Assembly: GCA_038239305.1 (NCBI GenBank)
Contig: JBBSEW010000047.1
Span: 1-30,779 of the forward strand
Direction: 5' to 3'
Length of the DNA: 30,779 nt
Source of the DNA: JALYUA01 sp038239305
GTDB lineage: Bacteria > Acidobacteriota > Thermoanaerobaculia > UBA5066 > Gp7-AA6
In this document: one piece after another, positions 1-7,420 of the stretch
Position numbering within the stretch: position 1 is the first letter of the stretch
Layout: each line of letters begins with the position of its first letter
Notes under the pieces: model-generated
Told to the model about the DNA's origin: nothing
The model's input: the letters and a program-made list of their open reading frames with translations, nothing else
Databases searched by the model: none
Translations under genes and position numbers: made by a program

Positions 1-803
1 CCCTGGCCCCTTCGATCGCCGTCGCGCGGGAGCCGGAAGAAAATCCGGCTCCGGCTCCGGCTCCTGCTCCGGGGGGCCCCGCTCCTTCCCACGAGCCTCC
101 GGCCGGATCGAGTTCCGCCACAACGGCTCCTTCCTCTGTTCCGGCGGCCGCCCCCGCGCCCCACGACCGTATCCTTGCCGCCATCACGCGCTCGCTGGCG
201 CGGAAGGAGGTGGCTTCGAGCCGTCGCGAGCTGCGCGGACGGGTCGCGCAGTGGATGGGTACGGCTTCGCTCGTCGTCGAGGATGGCGGGTCGGAGGACG
301 AAATGCTCGCGGCGCTTCTCGCCCCGGGCGACGGCTCCGCCCCGACCCCGGATGCCGAGATCCGCGAGATCGAAGGAGAGTTCGGCGAGCGCGTCGCCTC
401 GCTCGTTCGAACCTGCGACGAAGCCCGCGCCGTTCTGAAGCCGGGCGGCGACGCCCGCCTCTGGTCCCTCTACCTCCGGCATGCGGCCCCGCCGGCGCGC
501 CGCATCGTCTGCGCGTTGCGGCTGCGCAGCGCCCGAGCGTTGCTCGCCGAATTCCAGCGCCTCGACGTCGGGAAGCGGCTCGGCTTTCGCGACGCGAACC
601 AGGCGACCCTCCAGGACTATCGTTCGGTCGTGGAGGCCTGTCTCGAGGCCGAATATTCGAGCCACCTGGTCGACGAGCTCGACGGAGTCGTTCTCGAGAT
701 GGAGCTCGCCGCCGGTCCGGTCTCGGCCGAGCGCCGCCAGAGGCGTCCGCTCGATCGACTGACCGACGAGCTCGTGCAGAAAGTCGATCTCATCGAGGGT
801 TGA
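1..803 (+). CDS. C-terminal part of a degenerate HD-domain (SpoT-hydrolase-like) protein, 5' end outside window
   Basis: The frame is open from the first bases of the window, so the start lies upstream; an internal GTG at 210 is not needed. The visible N-terminal part is a Pro/Ala-rich linker with a short Pro-Ala repeat (about bases 45-80). The rest matches the helical layout of HD_4/RelA-SpoT hydrolase domains. There is a segment DEMLAALL followed by EIEGEFGERVASLVRTC, which in the family follows the HD motif, and then SARALLAEFQRL...YRSVVEAC, which in the family is NARAIL..YR.LVEA. The metal-binding HD after LAALL is replaced by APGD, and the usual ADKLHN is CALRLRS. I therefore infer a catalytically dead HD fold. 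Its substrate or partner is unknown. An unrelated helical protein remains possible. Confidence 0.6.
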   Translation, partial: LAPSIAVAREPEENPAPAPAPAPGGPAPSHEPPAGSSSATTAPSSVPAAAPAPHDRILAAITRSLARKEVASSRRELRGRVAQWMGTASLVVEDGGSEDEMLAALLAPGDGSAPTPDAEIREIEGEFGERVASLVRTCDEARAVLKPGGDARLWSLYLRHAAPPARRIVCALRLRSARALLAEFQRLDVGKRLGFRDANQATLQDYRSVVEACLEAEYSSHLVDELDGVVLEMELAAGPVSAERRQRRPLDRLTDELVQKVDLIEG

Positions 804-940
804 TCGGTCCTGGGCGCGCAGAAAACAACGCGATCGCCGCTCCAATGAAACACGGAAGCCGCTCGATGAAGCGTACGGCCCGCTGCTCGCGGCCACCGAC
901 CGGTTGGATCCGACGCCCGAATGCCACCGGAGGAGATGAG

Positions 941-2209
941 ATGCTCGAAAACGGAAAGCCCGTCCGGCGGTCGGCTGTTTCATTCTGCATTGCCGCATCG
1001 ATCATCGCGGCCCTGCTCACGCTGGCTGCGGGCTCCGTCACGGGCCAGACGAACGGGGGACGCCCCACGCCGACGCAAACACCGTCGCGCAAGCCCACCC
1101 CGGGTCCCCGATCCGCGAGGACGGGCTCGGCGACGGGAGGGGCGACGGCCGCCTCGTGGCGTTTCGTGGTCGGCGGCGACTCGCGCAACTGCGGCGACAT
1201 CGTGATGCCGTCGGTCGCCGCGGGGTCGGCGGCCCAGGGCGCGGCCTTCTACTGGCATCTCGGCGACTTCCGCGCGATCTACGACTTCGACCAGGACTTC
1301 CTGCAGCAGACGGAGCGGCGCGGCAAGAAGGTTTCAATTTCCGATTACCAGCGCACCGCCTGGGACGACTTCATCGAGAGCCAGCTCATTCCCTTCGGTA
1401 CGATCCCCGTTTTTCTGGGGATTGGAAATCACGAGCTCGTGGCGCCCAAGACCCGGCCGGAGCTGTTGAATCAGTTCGCGGACTGGTTCAACGCGGAACC
1501 GATCCGCCGTCAGCGCCTGCAGGATGATCCGAAGGACCATCGCCTCAAGACCTGGTACCACTGGATCCAGGGCGGGATCGATTTCGTCAACCTCGACAAC
1601 GCGTCGAGCGACCAGTTCGAAGCGGACCAGGCGCGATGGTTCGAGGGGGTCGTGACGCGCGCGGAAGCGAACCCGGAGATCCGCGCCATCGTCGTCGGCA
1701 TGCATGCCGCTCTGCCCGACAGCCTGGCCGCGGGTCACAGCATGAACGACTGGGCTCAGGGCGAACAGAGCGGAAGGCGTGTGTACGCCCGCCTCCTTCA
1801 GGTGCGGAAGAAGAAGCCCGTGTACCTGTTCGCGAGTCACTCTCATTTCTACATGAGAGGCATTTTCGGGACGCGCGAGAAGAAGGCCTCGGCCGAGGTG
1901 CTTCCCGGCTGGATCGCCGGCACGGGAGGCGCTTTCCGGTATGCCCTTCCGGCGGTGGCGTCGGAGGCCGCGGAGGCGCGCACGAACGTCTACGGGTATC
2001 TCGTCGTCACGGTGGCCGCGCCCGGCGCGGCGCCCGGAGAGATTCGCGCCGAGTTCCACGAGATTCGGGAGTCCGACGTCCCGGCCTCGATTCTGTCGCG
2101 CTACGGCGCGGACACGGTCCACGAATGCTTCGTCGGGAACACCGCTTCGCCCGCCTTACCCGCTCTGTCGGCGCCCGCCGCCTCCGCATCTCCCGCGCTC
2201 CGGCATTGA
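941..2209 (+). CDS. Secreted calcineurin-like metallophosphoesterase
   Basis: The ATG at 941 follows a strong Shine-Dalgarno (GGAGGAGATGAG), which decides the start although the frame is open much further upstream. The 422-residue product has an N-terminal hydrophobic segment (about residues 13-32, ending near GSVTGQ), read as a signal peptide or anchor, then a Thr/Pro-rich linker. The metallophosphoesterase motifs appear in order: GGDSRN (D80), HLGDFR (D109), GNHE (N163, H164), GMHAA (H255) and SHSHF (H300, H302). These are the usual dinuclear-metal ligands. The family hydrolyses phosphomonoesters or diesters; the substrate cannot be told. It probably acts in the periplasm or outside the cell. 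The C-terminus is an Ala/Pro/Ser-rich tail. Confidence 0.8.
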   Translation: MLENGKPVRRSAVSFCIAASIIAALLTLAAGSVTGQTNGGRPTPTQTPSRKPTPGPRSARTGSATGGATAASWRFVVGGDSRNCGDIVMPSVAAGSAAQGAAFYWHLGDFRAIYDFDQDFLQQTERRGKKVSISDYQRTAWDDFIESQLIPFGTIPVFLGIGNHELVAPKTRPELLNQFADWFNAEPIRRQRLQDDPKDHRLKTWYHWIQGGIDFVNLDNASSDQFEADQARWFEGVVTRAEANPEIRAIVVGMHAALPDSLAAGHSMNDWAQGEQSGRRVYARLLQVRKKKPVYLFASHSHFYMRGIFGTREKKASAEVLPGWIAGTGGAFRYALPAVASEAAEARTNVYGYLVVTVAAPGAAPGEIRAEFHEIRESDVPASILSRYGADTVHECFVGNTASPALPALSAPAASASPALRH

Positions 2210-2303
2210 TCGAGGTCGGAAGGAAGGGGTCGAGACCTCCGGCGCTCGGGCGGGCGGCCAGCCGGCGCGATACTCTGGCCTGAGCGATACTGGGGAAAGC
2301 GCA

Positions 2304-3881
2304 ATGCAGACTGAACCGGGAAGCGTCCGCCGAACCCGAGCCTCGCTCCGTCTTCCTCCGGTTTTCGGCGTTCTCTTCCTGTTTGCGGGCCTCCTTTCGG
2401 CGGCCCCCGCGGAGACGCCCGGGCCCACGAGCGTCGGAGCGATTCTCTGGCGCGGGGAGATCCACTCCGTGGCACTGTCCGGGGGCGACCTCAAAGTCTC
2501 CGACGTCGCGCGCGCGCTCGGCTTCGAGATAACGACGGATGCAACGTCCGGCGTCCTGACGCTCAACTCGGGCGGCCACCAGGTCTTTCTCGGGGTCGGC
2601 ACGACTCAGGTACCCGTCGACCAGCGCATCGTCCAGATCTCGCGGCCCGCGCACGCCGTAAACGGGCTCCTGTACGCGCCGCCCGATCTTCTCGACCGCG
2701 TCCTGTTGCCCCTCGTCGGCGCGAGCGCCACCTACGACGCCGGCCGGCGCGCCTGGACCGTCGTCGAAGCGGTGCCGCCCGTCACTCTCGACGTCGCCGT
2801 CGTGCACGTCGACCCCACGACCCAGATCGTGATCAAGCAGTCCGCGAGCGCGCGTTTCGTGCCCACCCTGGCCGAGGGCGGATTCCAGATCCGATGGCCG
2901 GACCGCAGGCTCGTATTTCCCTTTCTCGACCGCCGGTACGACGACCCCCTCGTCTCCGGAATCCACTTCGGAGGCGAAACCGCGACCATCGATTTTCGGG
3001 AAAAGGGCCTCTTCGCGCGGGCCTATCCGCTGACGTCTCCCGACCGGCTCGTGATCGAGATCGGGCATGCCGCCGCTCCGTCCCAGGCCCCCTCCGTTCC
3101 GGCCGCCATACCCGCTCCCAGCGCGACGTGGACAGTGGTCGTCGATGCGGGGCACGGAGGCACCGAGACGGGGGCGATCGGACCCGCCGGCCTCCAGGAG
3201 AAGGACGCCACTCTGCAGATCGCGCGCCGCATCGCCGCCGCTCTCCCGAAGCTCTGCTCCTGCCGCATTCTGATGACGCGCGACTCCGACAGCGTGATCT
3301 CACTCGACGACCGCGCGTCGGTCGCCAACCACGAGAAGGCGGACCTTTTCCTTTCCGTGCATGCGAACTCTTCGCGGGCCGCCGGCGCCCACGGCTCCGA
3401 GACGTACTACCTCTCGCTCGAGGCGTCGGACAAGCTGGCGCAGGACGTCGCGAGCCGCGAGAACGCGATCGGCCCCACGCCGGCGCCCTCGGACGCGGCG
3501 GCCCGCAGCCCCGTCCTCGACTTCATCCTCTGGGATCTCGCGCAGAGCGCTCACATCAAGGATTCGAGCGAGCTCGCCGACGCGATCCAGCAGGAGCTGA
3601 ACGGGATTTCGGGCACGGAGAATCGCGGCATCAAGCAGGCGCCCTTTCGCGTTCTGGTCGGAGCGACGATGCCCGCCGTGCTCGTCGAGACGGCTTTCAT
3701 CTCCAACCCGGAAGAGGAGAAGAAGCTCGGCTCGCCCGTGTTCCAACAGAGCGTGGCGGATGGCGTCGCTCGCGCGATCGCCGCTTTCTTCGCGCGCCGG
3801 AAGACCGCGCCGGCCTCCGGTGCGCGGCCCGGTCTCGGGACCTCTGCCCCGGGAACTCCCGCGCCCGTCCGGACTCCATGA
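2304..3881 (+). CDS. N-acetylmuramoyl-L-alanine amidase (Amidase_3) with N-terminal accessory domains
   Basis: A 525-residue secreted enzyme expected to cut the bond between N-acetylmuramic acid and L-Ala in peptidoglycan. The ATG at 2304 follows GGGGAAAG and gives a signal peptide (hydrophobic stretch around residues 19-35). Residues about 45-155 resemble the copper-amine-oxidase-N-like/stalk domain seen in cell-wall enzymes, followed by an AMIN-like beta domain. The zinc amidase occupies about residues 275-500: VVDAGHGG (H284), LQEKD (E299), SVHANS (H353) and the catalytic VETAF (E462) are all present, so it should be active. The stop overlaps the ATG of the next gene by four bases (ATGA), implying translational coupling. 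The Pro-rich C-terminal tail is probably disordered. Confidence 0.9.
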   Translation: MQTEPGSVRRTRASLRLPPVFGVLFLFAGLLSAAPAETPGPTSVGAILWRGEIHSVALSGGDLKVSDVARALGFEITTDATSGVLTLNSGGHQVFLGVGTTQVPVDQRIVQISRPAHAVNGLLYAPPDLLDRVLLPLVGASATYDAGRRAWTVVEAVPPVTLDVAVVHVDPTTQIVIKQSASARFVPTLAEGGFQIRWPDRRLVFPFLDRRYDDPLVSGIHFGGETATIDFREKGLFARAYPLTSPDRLVIEIGHAAAPSQAPSVPAAIPAPSATWTVVVDAGHGGTETGAIGPAGLQEKDATLQIARRIAAALPKLCSCRILMTRDSDSVISLDDRASVANHEKADLFLSVHANSSRAAGAHGSETYYLSLEASDKLAQDVASRENAIGPTPAPSDAAARSPVLDFILWDLAQSAHIKDSSELADAIQQELNGISGTENRGIKQAPFRVLVGATMPAVLVETAFISNPEEEKKLGSPVFQQSVADGVARAIAAFFARRKTAPASGARPGLGTSAPGTPAPVRTP

Positions 3882-4525
3882 CACGGCGCGCGGCAGCCGT
3901 TCTCCTCCTCGTCCTCGCGGCAGCCGTCGTCGGGCTCGTCTTCCTCGGACAGCCCGCCGACGGATCGAAGCGGCCGCGTTTGCGCTTCTTCCTGCGAGGT
4001 GTGACGCCGGCGCCAGCGGCGGTGATCACTCCCCCTTCCGGAGTCACGCCCGTCCCCGCCGAGACGGTCCGCCTCACCCTCTTTTTCCCCGGGCAGGATG
4101 ACGCGCTGCTGCGGCCCGAGGAGCGGGACATCCCGAGGCCGGTCGGCCCCGGCGCGTCCTTGAGGGCCATCTTCGGCGAGCTGCAGAAGGGCCCGACGCT
4201 TCCGGGCCTCGTGGCCGTCATTCCTCCGAAGATCCAGCTCCGCAACGCTTTCCTCATGCCCGAGGGTCAGGTCGTGCTCGATCTCTCCATGGACTCCGGG
4301 CTCTCGTTCGGATCCGACGAAGAGCTCTCGATCGTCGCCGCGCTCGTCGACACCACGCTTCAGAACGTCGCGGACACGACGCACGTCCGGATCCTCGTCA
4401 ACGGCGAGCCGGCCGAGACGCTCTCCGGTCACGTCGACCTTTCGAGGCCGCTCGCCTACCTGAGTAACGAGATCGCGAGCGCCGCCACTTCGGCGACGCC
4501 GCGGGAAGGGACCCCCACACCATGA
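3878..4525 (+). CDS. GerMN-domain envelope protein
   Basis: Product of 215 residues. An N-terminal membrane segment (about residues 5-23, LLLVLAAAVVGLVFLG) is followed by a Pro-rich linker and a GerMN-type domain (about residues 65-190). Recognisable signs are VRLTLFFPG, RAIFGELQKGPTLPGL, a hydrophobic VVLDLSMDSG strand and VRILVNGEPAETLSGHVDLSRPL. GerMN domains are found in GerM of sporulators and LpqB-type lipoproteins and are linked to cell-wall handling. No lipobox Cys is visible here. The start codon overlaps the amidase stop and its own stop overlaps the rph start (ATGA both times), so the three are read as one unit. The exact role is unknown. Confidence 0.8.
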   Translation: MTRRAAAVLLLVLAAAVVGLVFLGQPADGSKRPRLRFFLRGVTPAPAAVITPPSGVTPVPAETVRLTLFFPGQDDALLRPEERDIPRPVGPGASLRAIFGELQKGPTLPGLVAVIPPKIQLRNAFLMPEGQVVLDLSMDSGLSFGSDEELSIVAALVDTTLQNVADTTHVRILVNGEPAETLSGHVDLSRPLAYLSNEIASAATSATPREGTPTP

Positions 4526-5271
4526 GCACACCCCGACCGGACGGAAGGCGCCCCTCCCAGCTTCGCCCGCTCGAGATCGAGCCCGGCGCCGCGCGCCACG
4601 CGGAAGGCTCCGCCCTCATTTCTCTCGGCGACACGAAAGTCCTGTGCGCCGCGTCCGTCGAGGAGCGCGTGCCACCTTTCCTGAAGGGAAGCGGCAGCGG
4701 CTGGGTCACCGCGGAGTACGGCATGCTCCCCCGCGCGACGCACACCCGCTCGGCGCGCGAAGCGGCTCTCGGAAAACAGGGCGGCCGGACGGTCGAGATC
4801 CAGCGCCTCATCGGCCGATCCCTGCGCAGCATTGTCGAGCTGCGCGGCCTGGGCGAGAGAACGATCACCGTCGACTGCGACGTCCTGCAGGCGGACGGCG
4901 GAACCCGATGCGCCGGGATCACGGGCGCGTTCGTCGCCCTGTCCCTTGCCGCCGCGAAGCTCGTGCGGGGCGGCCTCGTGCGCCGCTGGCCCCTGCGGGA
5001 AGCCGTCGCCGCGATCTCCGTCGGAATCTGCGCGGGCCAGCCGGTGCTCGACCTCGCCTACGCGGAAGACTCCGAGGCCGACGTCGACTTCAACGTCGTC
5101 GGCACGGCGTCCGGAGCTTTCGTCGAGCTCCAGGGAACCGCCGAACGCCGCCCGTTCTCGGAAGCGCAGCTCGGCGAATTGATCGCGCTCGCCCGAACCG
5201 GCCTGAAAGACCTCTTCGCGCAGCAGGAAAGCGTCCTCGCCCCCCTCCTCGACGGCATCGACCGGAAGTGA
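4522..5271 (+). CDS. rph: Ribonuclease PH
   Basis: Phosphorolytic 3'-5' exoribonuclease that trims tRNA precursors. The 249-residue length is normal for the family. Visible hallmarks are the N-terminal RPDGRRPSQLRPLEIEPG, GSGWVTAEYGMLPRATH, GRSLRSIVELRGLGERTITVDCDVLQADGG, and LDLAYAEDSEADVDFNVV carrying the conserved acidic residues. Translation is coupled to the GerMN gene by an ATGA overlap. The amidase-GerMN-rph order is a recurring one in bacteria, often with rdgB next; here no rdgB follows and the strand switches instead. Confidence 0.95.
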   Translation: MSTPRPDGRRPSQLRPLEIEPGAARHAEGSALISLGDTKVLCAASVEERVPPFLKGSGSGWVTAEYGMLPRATHTRSAREAALGKQGGRTVEIQRLIGRSLRSIVELRGLGERTITVDCDVLQADGGTRCAGITGAFVALSLAAAKLVRGGLVRRWPLREAVAAISVGICAGQPVLDLAYAEDSEADVDFNVVGTASGAFVELQGTAERRPFSEAQLGELIALARTGLKDLFAQQESVLAPLLDGIDRK

Positions 5272-5618
5272 CGAGAGGCGCTCCTTTTCATTGTCAGGAC
5301 GCTCGTGCCGTATGCGCGCTCCTGAGTGACTTCAGTGTCCCTGGAGCCCGCCGCCGGCGGAGCCTCCCGGACGAGGTCATGAGTGAGGGAGCACACCGAG
5401 CTCACGCGGTCGCCTCTCTGCGGCTGCGACCGAACGACGAGCGGCGGCCAGGGTCTTCCCCTTCCCACCGAGGCCGACGCGTGCCTCGGGAGGAAGGCGC
5501 AGCCGGCGGTCGGCGGATCTGAACCGGTCAAAGAGATTCCGCAACCCCGTCTTCGCATGGCCTCAAGCGATATCTCGGCCGCTGTTCGCGCAGCGGATAC
5601 GGCGGCCGGTAGCGTTTA
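5272..5618. other. Structured GC-rich intergenic region, possible ncRNA
   Basis: No credible gene in 347 bp; frames here give Arg/Ser/Pro-rich shadow peptides. Two strong stem-loops are visible. One at 5407-5432 has 7-bp arms CGGTCGC/GCGACCG. One at 5460-5497 pairs CCTTCC with GGAAGG and, inside, CCGAGGC with GCCTCGG around an 8-base loop. Several further GC-rich self-complementary stretches lie at about 5315-5380. I looked for RNase P RNA, tmRNA, SRP RNA, 6S RNA and a tRNA-Sec and could not match any of them. A structured RNA of unknown class, on either strand, is possible. Confidence 0.3.
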
Positions 5619-5948
5619 TCAACGAAGCAGGGAGTTCAATTGCTCCTCGTGGAAGCCGACCAGCAGAGTCTTTCCGCGGCGGACCATCGGGGCTCGGAAT
5701 CCGCCGGACTGCCCTCGGAGGTCGTCGAGGGTGGCTTCCGCCCGGGTGAGTCGGCGGATGGATTTTCCCCTCGCCAGGACCACTTCCGCCACGGAGTCGA
5801 GAAGCCGACGGGCTTCCGCGTCCGACATCGGGGCCTTCTTCGACTGGCGCTCTTCGGTGACCTGAACCTTTTTCGCGTCGAGCACCGCCCGGGTGCGCTC
5901 GCAACTCGTTCAGCCGGGTCGGTGGTAGTAGAAGTCCAGCTTGCTCAT
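5619..5948 (-). CDS. ArsC/Spx-like thioredoxin-fold protein, probable selenoprotein (UxxC)
   Basis: Read from ATG at 5948 with a Shine-Dalgarno-like AGGAT upstream, the frame is MSKLDFYYHRPG, then TGA at 5912-5910, then TSCERTRAVLDAKK and on without interruption to a TGA at 5621-5619. This makes 109 residues if the first TGA is decoded. The family (ArsC-like small redox proteins, N-terminal YYHRxxCxxC) has Cys exactly where the TGA sits, giving U13-T-S-C16. The C-terminus RAPMVRRGKTLLVGFHEEQ matches the conserved end of the family. A SECIS-like hairpin follows at the right distance. The likely role is thiol/disulfide or peroxide-type redox chemistry; a true arsenate substrate is uncertain. 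The alternative is a nonsense mutation of a TGC/TGT codon. Standard gene callers would miss the first 21 residues. Confidence 0.75.
5877..5909 (-). promoter_or_regulatory. Candidate bacterial SECIS hairpin
   Basis: Directly downstream of the in-frame TGA (5912-5910) on the minus strand. Arms CGAG(CG)CACC and GGTGCTCG pair over 8 bp with a two-base bulge, around the five-base loop CGGGC (5891-5887). An outer GT/AC pair can extend the stem past a second bulge. The loop starts 18 bases after the TGA and contains guanines. Bacterial SECIS elements usually place a short G-containing apical loop about 16-37 bases after the UGA, so the geometry fits. It lies inside the coding sequence, as bacterial SECIS elements do. 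Fold and SelB binding are inferred. Confidence 0.55.
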
Positions 5949-6049
5949 GGCGCCATCCTAACGTCGGCCGGCCCCGAATTTGACATAATCGCCGACCCCC
6001 GGCGGACGCACCCCCGGGAGCCTGAATCCAAGAAAGAAGCGGTCTCACG
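5949..6049. promoter_or_regulatory. Divergent intergenic region between the ArsC-like gene and the ATP-grasp cluster
   Basis: This 101-bp gap separates two divergent starts and must hold both promoters. A TTGACA lies at 5980-5985 on the plus strand, overlapping a CATAAT at 5984-5989. No matching -10 lies 16-18 bases beyond the TTGACA, so neither can be assigned with confidence. The minus-strand gene has an AGGAT ribosome-site candidate near 5957-5961. Confidence 0.3.
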
Positions 6050-7417
6050 ATGAAGAAAATCGGCATCCTTTTCGGCCAGGAGCGCTCGTTCCCGTACGCC
6101 CTCGCCGAGCGCATCAACGCCTCGGGCAATTCCGGAGTCGTCGCGGAGCCGGTGAAGACGGGCGGGGTGTCCCTCGAGACGCCGAAGGGTTACGACCTGA
6201 TTCTTGATCGCATCAGCCAGGACATCCCCTTCTACCGCGCCATCCTCAAGAAGGCGGTGGCCGACGGCACGGTCGTCGTCAACAACCCCTTCTGGTGGTC
6301 GGCGGACGACAAGTTCTTCAACAACGTTGTCGCGCGGGCGATCGGCGTCGCGGTGCCGAAGACGGTGCTCCTTCCGTCGAACGTGCATCCGCCCGACACT
6401 TCGTCCGAGTCGATGTCCAACCTGATCTTCCCGCTCAACTGGGACGAGATTTTTTCGCACATCGGCTTTCCCGCGTACTTCAAGCCCTATTCGGGCGGCG
6501 GATGGAAGAGCGTTTATCGGGTCGCGAATCTCGAAGAGTTCTTCGCGGCGTACAAGGATTCGGCGCAGAACGTCATGACCCTGCAGGAAGAGATCGTCTT
6601 CGACGAGTACTTCCGTTGCTACGTCATCGGCCGCAAGTACGTCCACATCATGCGGTACGACCCGCGCGAGCCGCACGCCGACCGCTACGTCCAGCGTCCC
6701 GATCCGATCGATCCGGCCCTCTTCGCCCGCGTGCACGCCGATTGCTTGAAGCTCGTCAACGCGCTCGGCTACGATTTCGACACGCTCGAGTTCGCCGTGC
6801 GCGACGGAATCCCGTATGCGATCGACTTTCTGAATCCCGCTCCCGACGCGGACGCGATCTCGGTCGGGCCGCAGAACTTCGAGTGGGTTCTCGAGCACGC
6901 CTCGACGTGGCTCATCGAACGCGTTCAGCAGGGACCCGAGCCTCCCGCGCGCTATCACTGGCAGTCTTTTCTCGGTGGCCAGAAGCCCGCGGAACGTCTG
7001 CTCGGCCCGACGGGACCGGCGCCGGCTCCGGCTCCCCGGCGGCGGCCCGCCTCCGATCGTCCGCGGCCGGAGCGCCTGCCGGGATCCGGCCGGACCGTCG
7101 GCCCTCCCCGCACGGAGAGCCGGCCCCGTCCGCAGAGGACGGAATCGGGATCCCGTCCGGAGAGGACGGAATCAGGGTCCCGTCCGGTGAGGACGGAATC
7201 AGGATCCCGTCCGGAGAGAACGGAATCACGGTCCCGTCCGGAGAGGACGGAAGCCCCATCCGGCCCGCAACGCATCGACTCTTCCCGCGCCATGGACAGA
7301 ACGGAACGTCCGCGGAGCCCGGAACCGGCGGAAGAACCGCCGAGCCCCGAGCAGGCCGAAGCGCCGCGGGCATCGGAAGCTCCGGCGCACCACGAGCCGG
7401 ATCCACCGAAGGAATAG
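6050..7417 (+). CDS. ATP-grasp ligase with long repetitive disordered tail
   Basis: A 455-residue protein. Residues 1 to about 310 form a RimK/glutathione-synthetase-like ATP-grasp ligase: an N-terminal MKKIGILFGQE pre-ATP-grasp domain, a central FKPYSGGGWKSV loop (K145) that would bind ATP phosphates, LQEEIVF, and the C-terminal acidic/Asn set DTLEF (E247) with AIDFLNPAPD (D259, N262) for Mg-ATP. Such enzymes join a carboxylate to an amine through an acyl phosphate. Residues about 316-455 are Pro/Arg/Ser/Glu-rich and contain four to five 9-residue repeats (RTESGSRPE type). It heads a co-directional cluster with a YbdK ligase, a peptidase and a second ATP-grasp gene. The substrate is unknown. 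The Shine-Dalgarno (AGAAAG) is weak. Confidence 0.8.
   Translation: MKKIGILFGQERSFPYALAERINASGNSGVVAEPVKTGGVSLETPKGYDLILDRISQDIPFYRAILKKAVADGTVVVNNPFWWSADDKFFNNVVARAIGVAVPKTVLLPSNVHPPDTSSESMSNLIFPLNWDEIFSHIGFPAYFKPYSGGGWKSVYRVANLEEFFAAYKDSAQNVMTLQEEIVFDEYFRCYVIGRKYVHIMRYDPREPHADRYVQRPDPIDPALFARVHADCLKLVNALGYDFDTLEFAVRDGIPYAIDFLNPAPDADAISVGPQNFEWVLEHASTWLIERVQQGPEPPARYHWQSFLGGQKPAERLLGPTGPAPAPAPRRRPASDRPRPERLPGSGRTVGPPRTESRPRPQRTESGSRPERTESGSRPVRTESGSRPERTESRSRPERTEAPSGPQRIDSSRAMDRTERPRSPEPAEEPPSPEQAEAPRASEAPAHHEPDPPKE
7135..7242 (+). repeat. 27-bp tandem repeat inside the ATP-grasp gene
   Basis: Four complete near-identical units start at 7135, 7162, 7189 and 7216 (each beginning GAGRACGGAATC and ending CCCGTCCGG plus one base), with a degenerate unit on each side. 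The period is a multiple of three, so the ligase frame is kept and each unit adds nine residues. The repeat keeps other frames open too, which explains several spurious frames here. It is likely to vary in copy number between strains. Confidence 0.85.
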
Positions 7418-7420
7418 CCC

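Noticed and set aside
2007..3155. A 382-codon minus-strand frame
   Set aside because: It lies antisense to the phosphoesterase and amidase genes and has shadow composition; the plus-strand genes have complete motifs.
5058..5558. A 166-codon minus-strand frame over the rph end and the following spacer
   Set aside because: It overlaps rph antisense and has no family resemblance; it is more likely an artefact over a structured RNA region.
5315..5560. A tRNA-Sec, 6S RNA or RNase P RNA gene near the selenoprotein
   Set aside because: No TCA anticodon arm within a long-variable-arm cloverleaf and no conserved RNase P, tmRNA or SRP core sequence could be found on either strand.
5601..5948. A programmed frameshift as explanation for the broken ArsC-like gene
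   Set aside because: Both parts are in the same frame, separated only by TGA, so no shift is needed.
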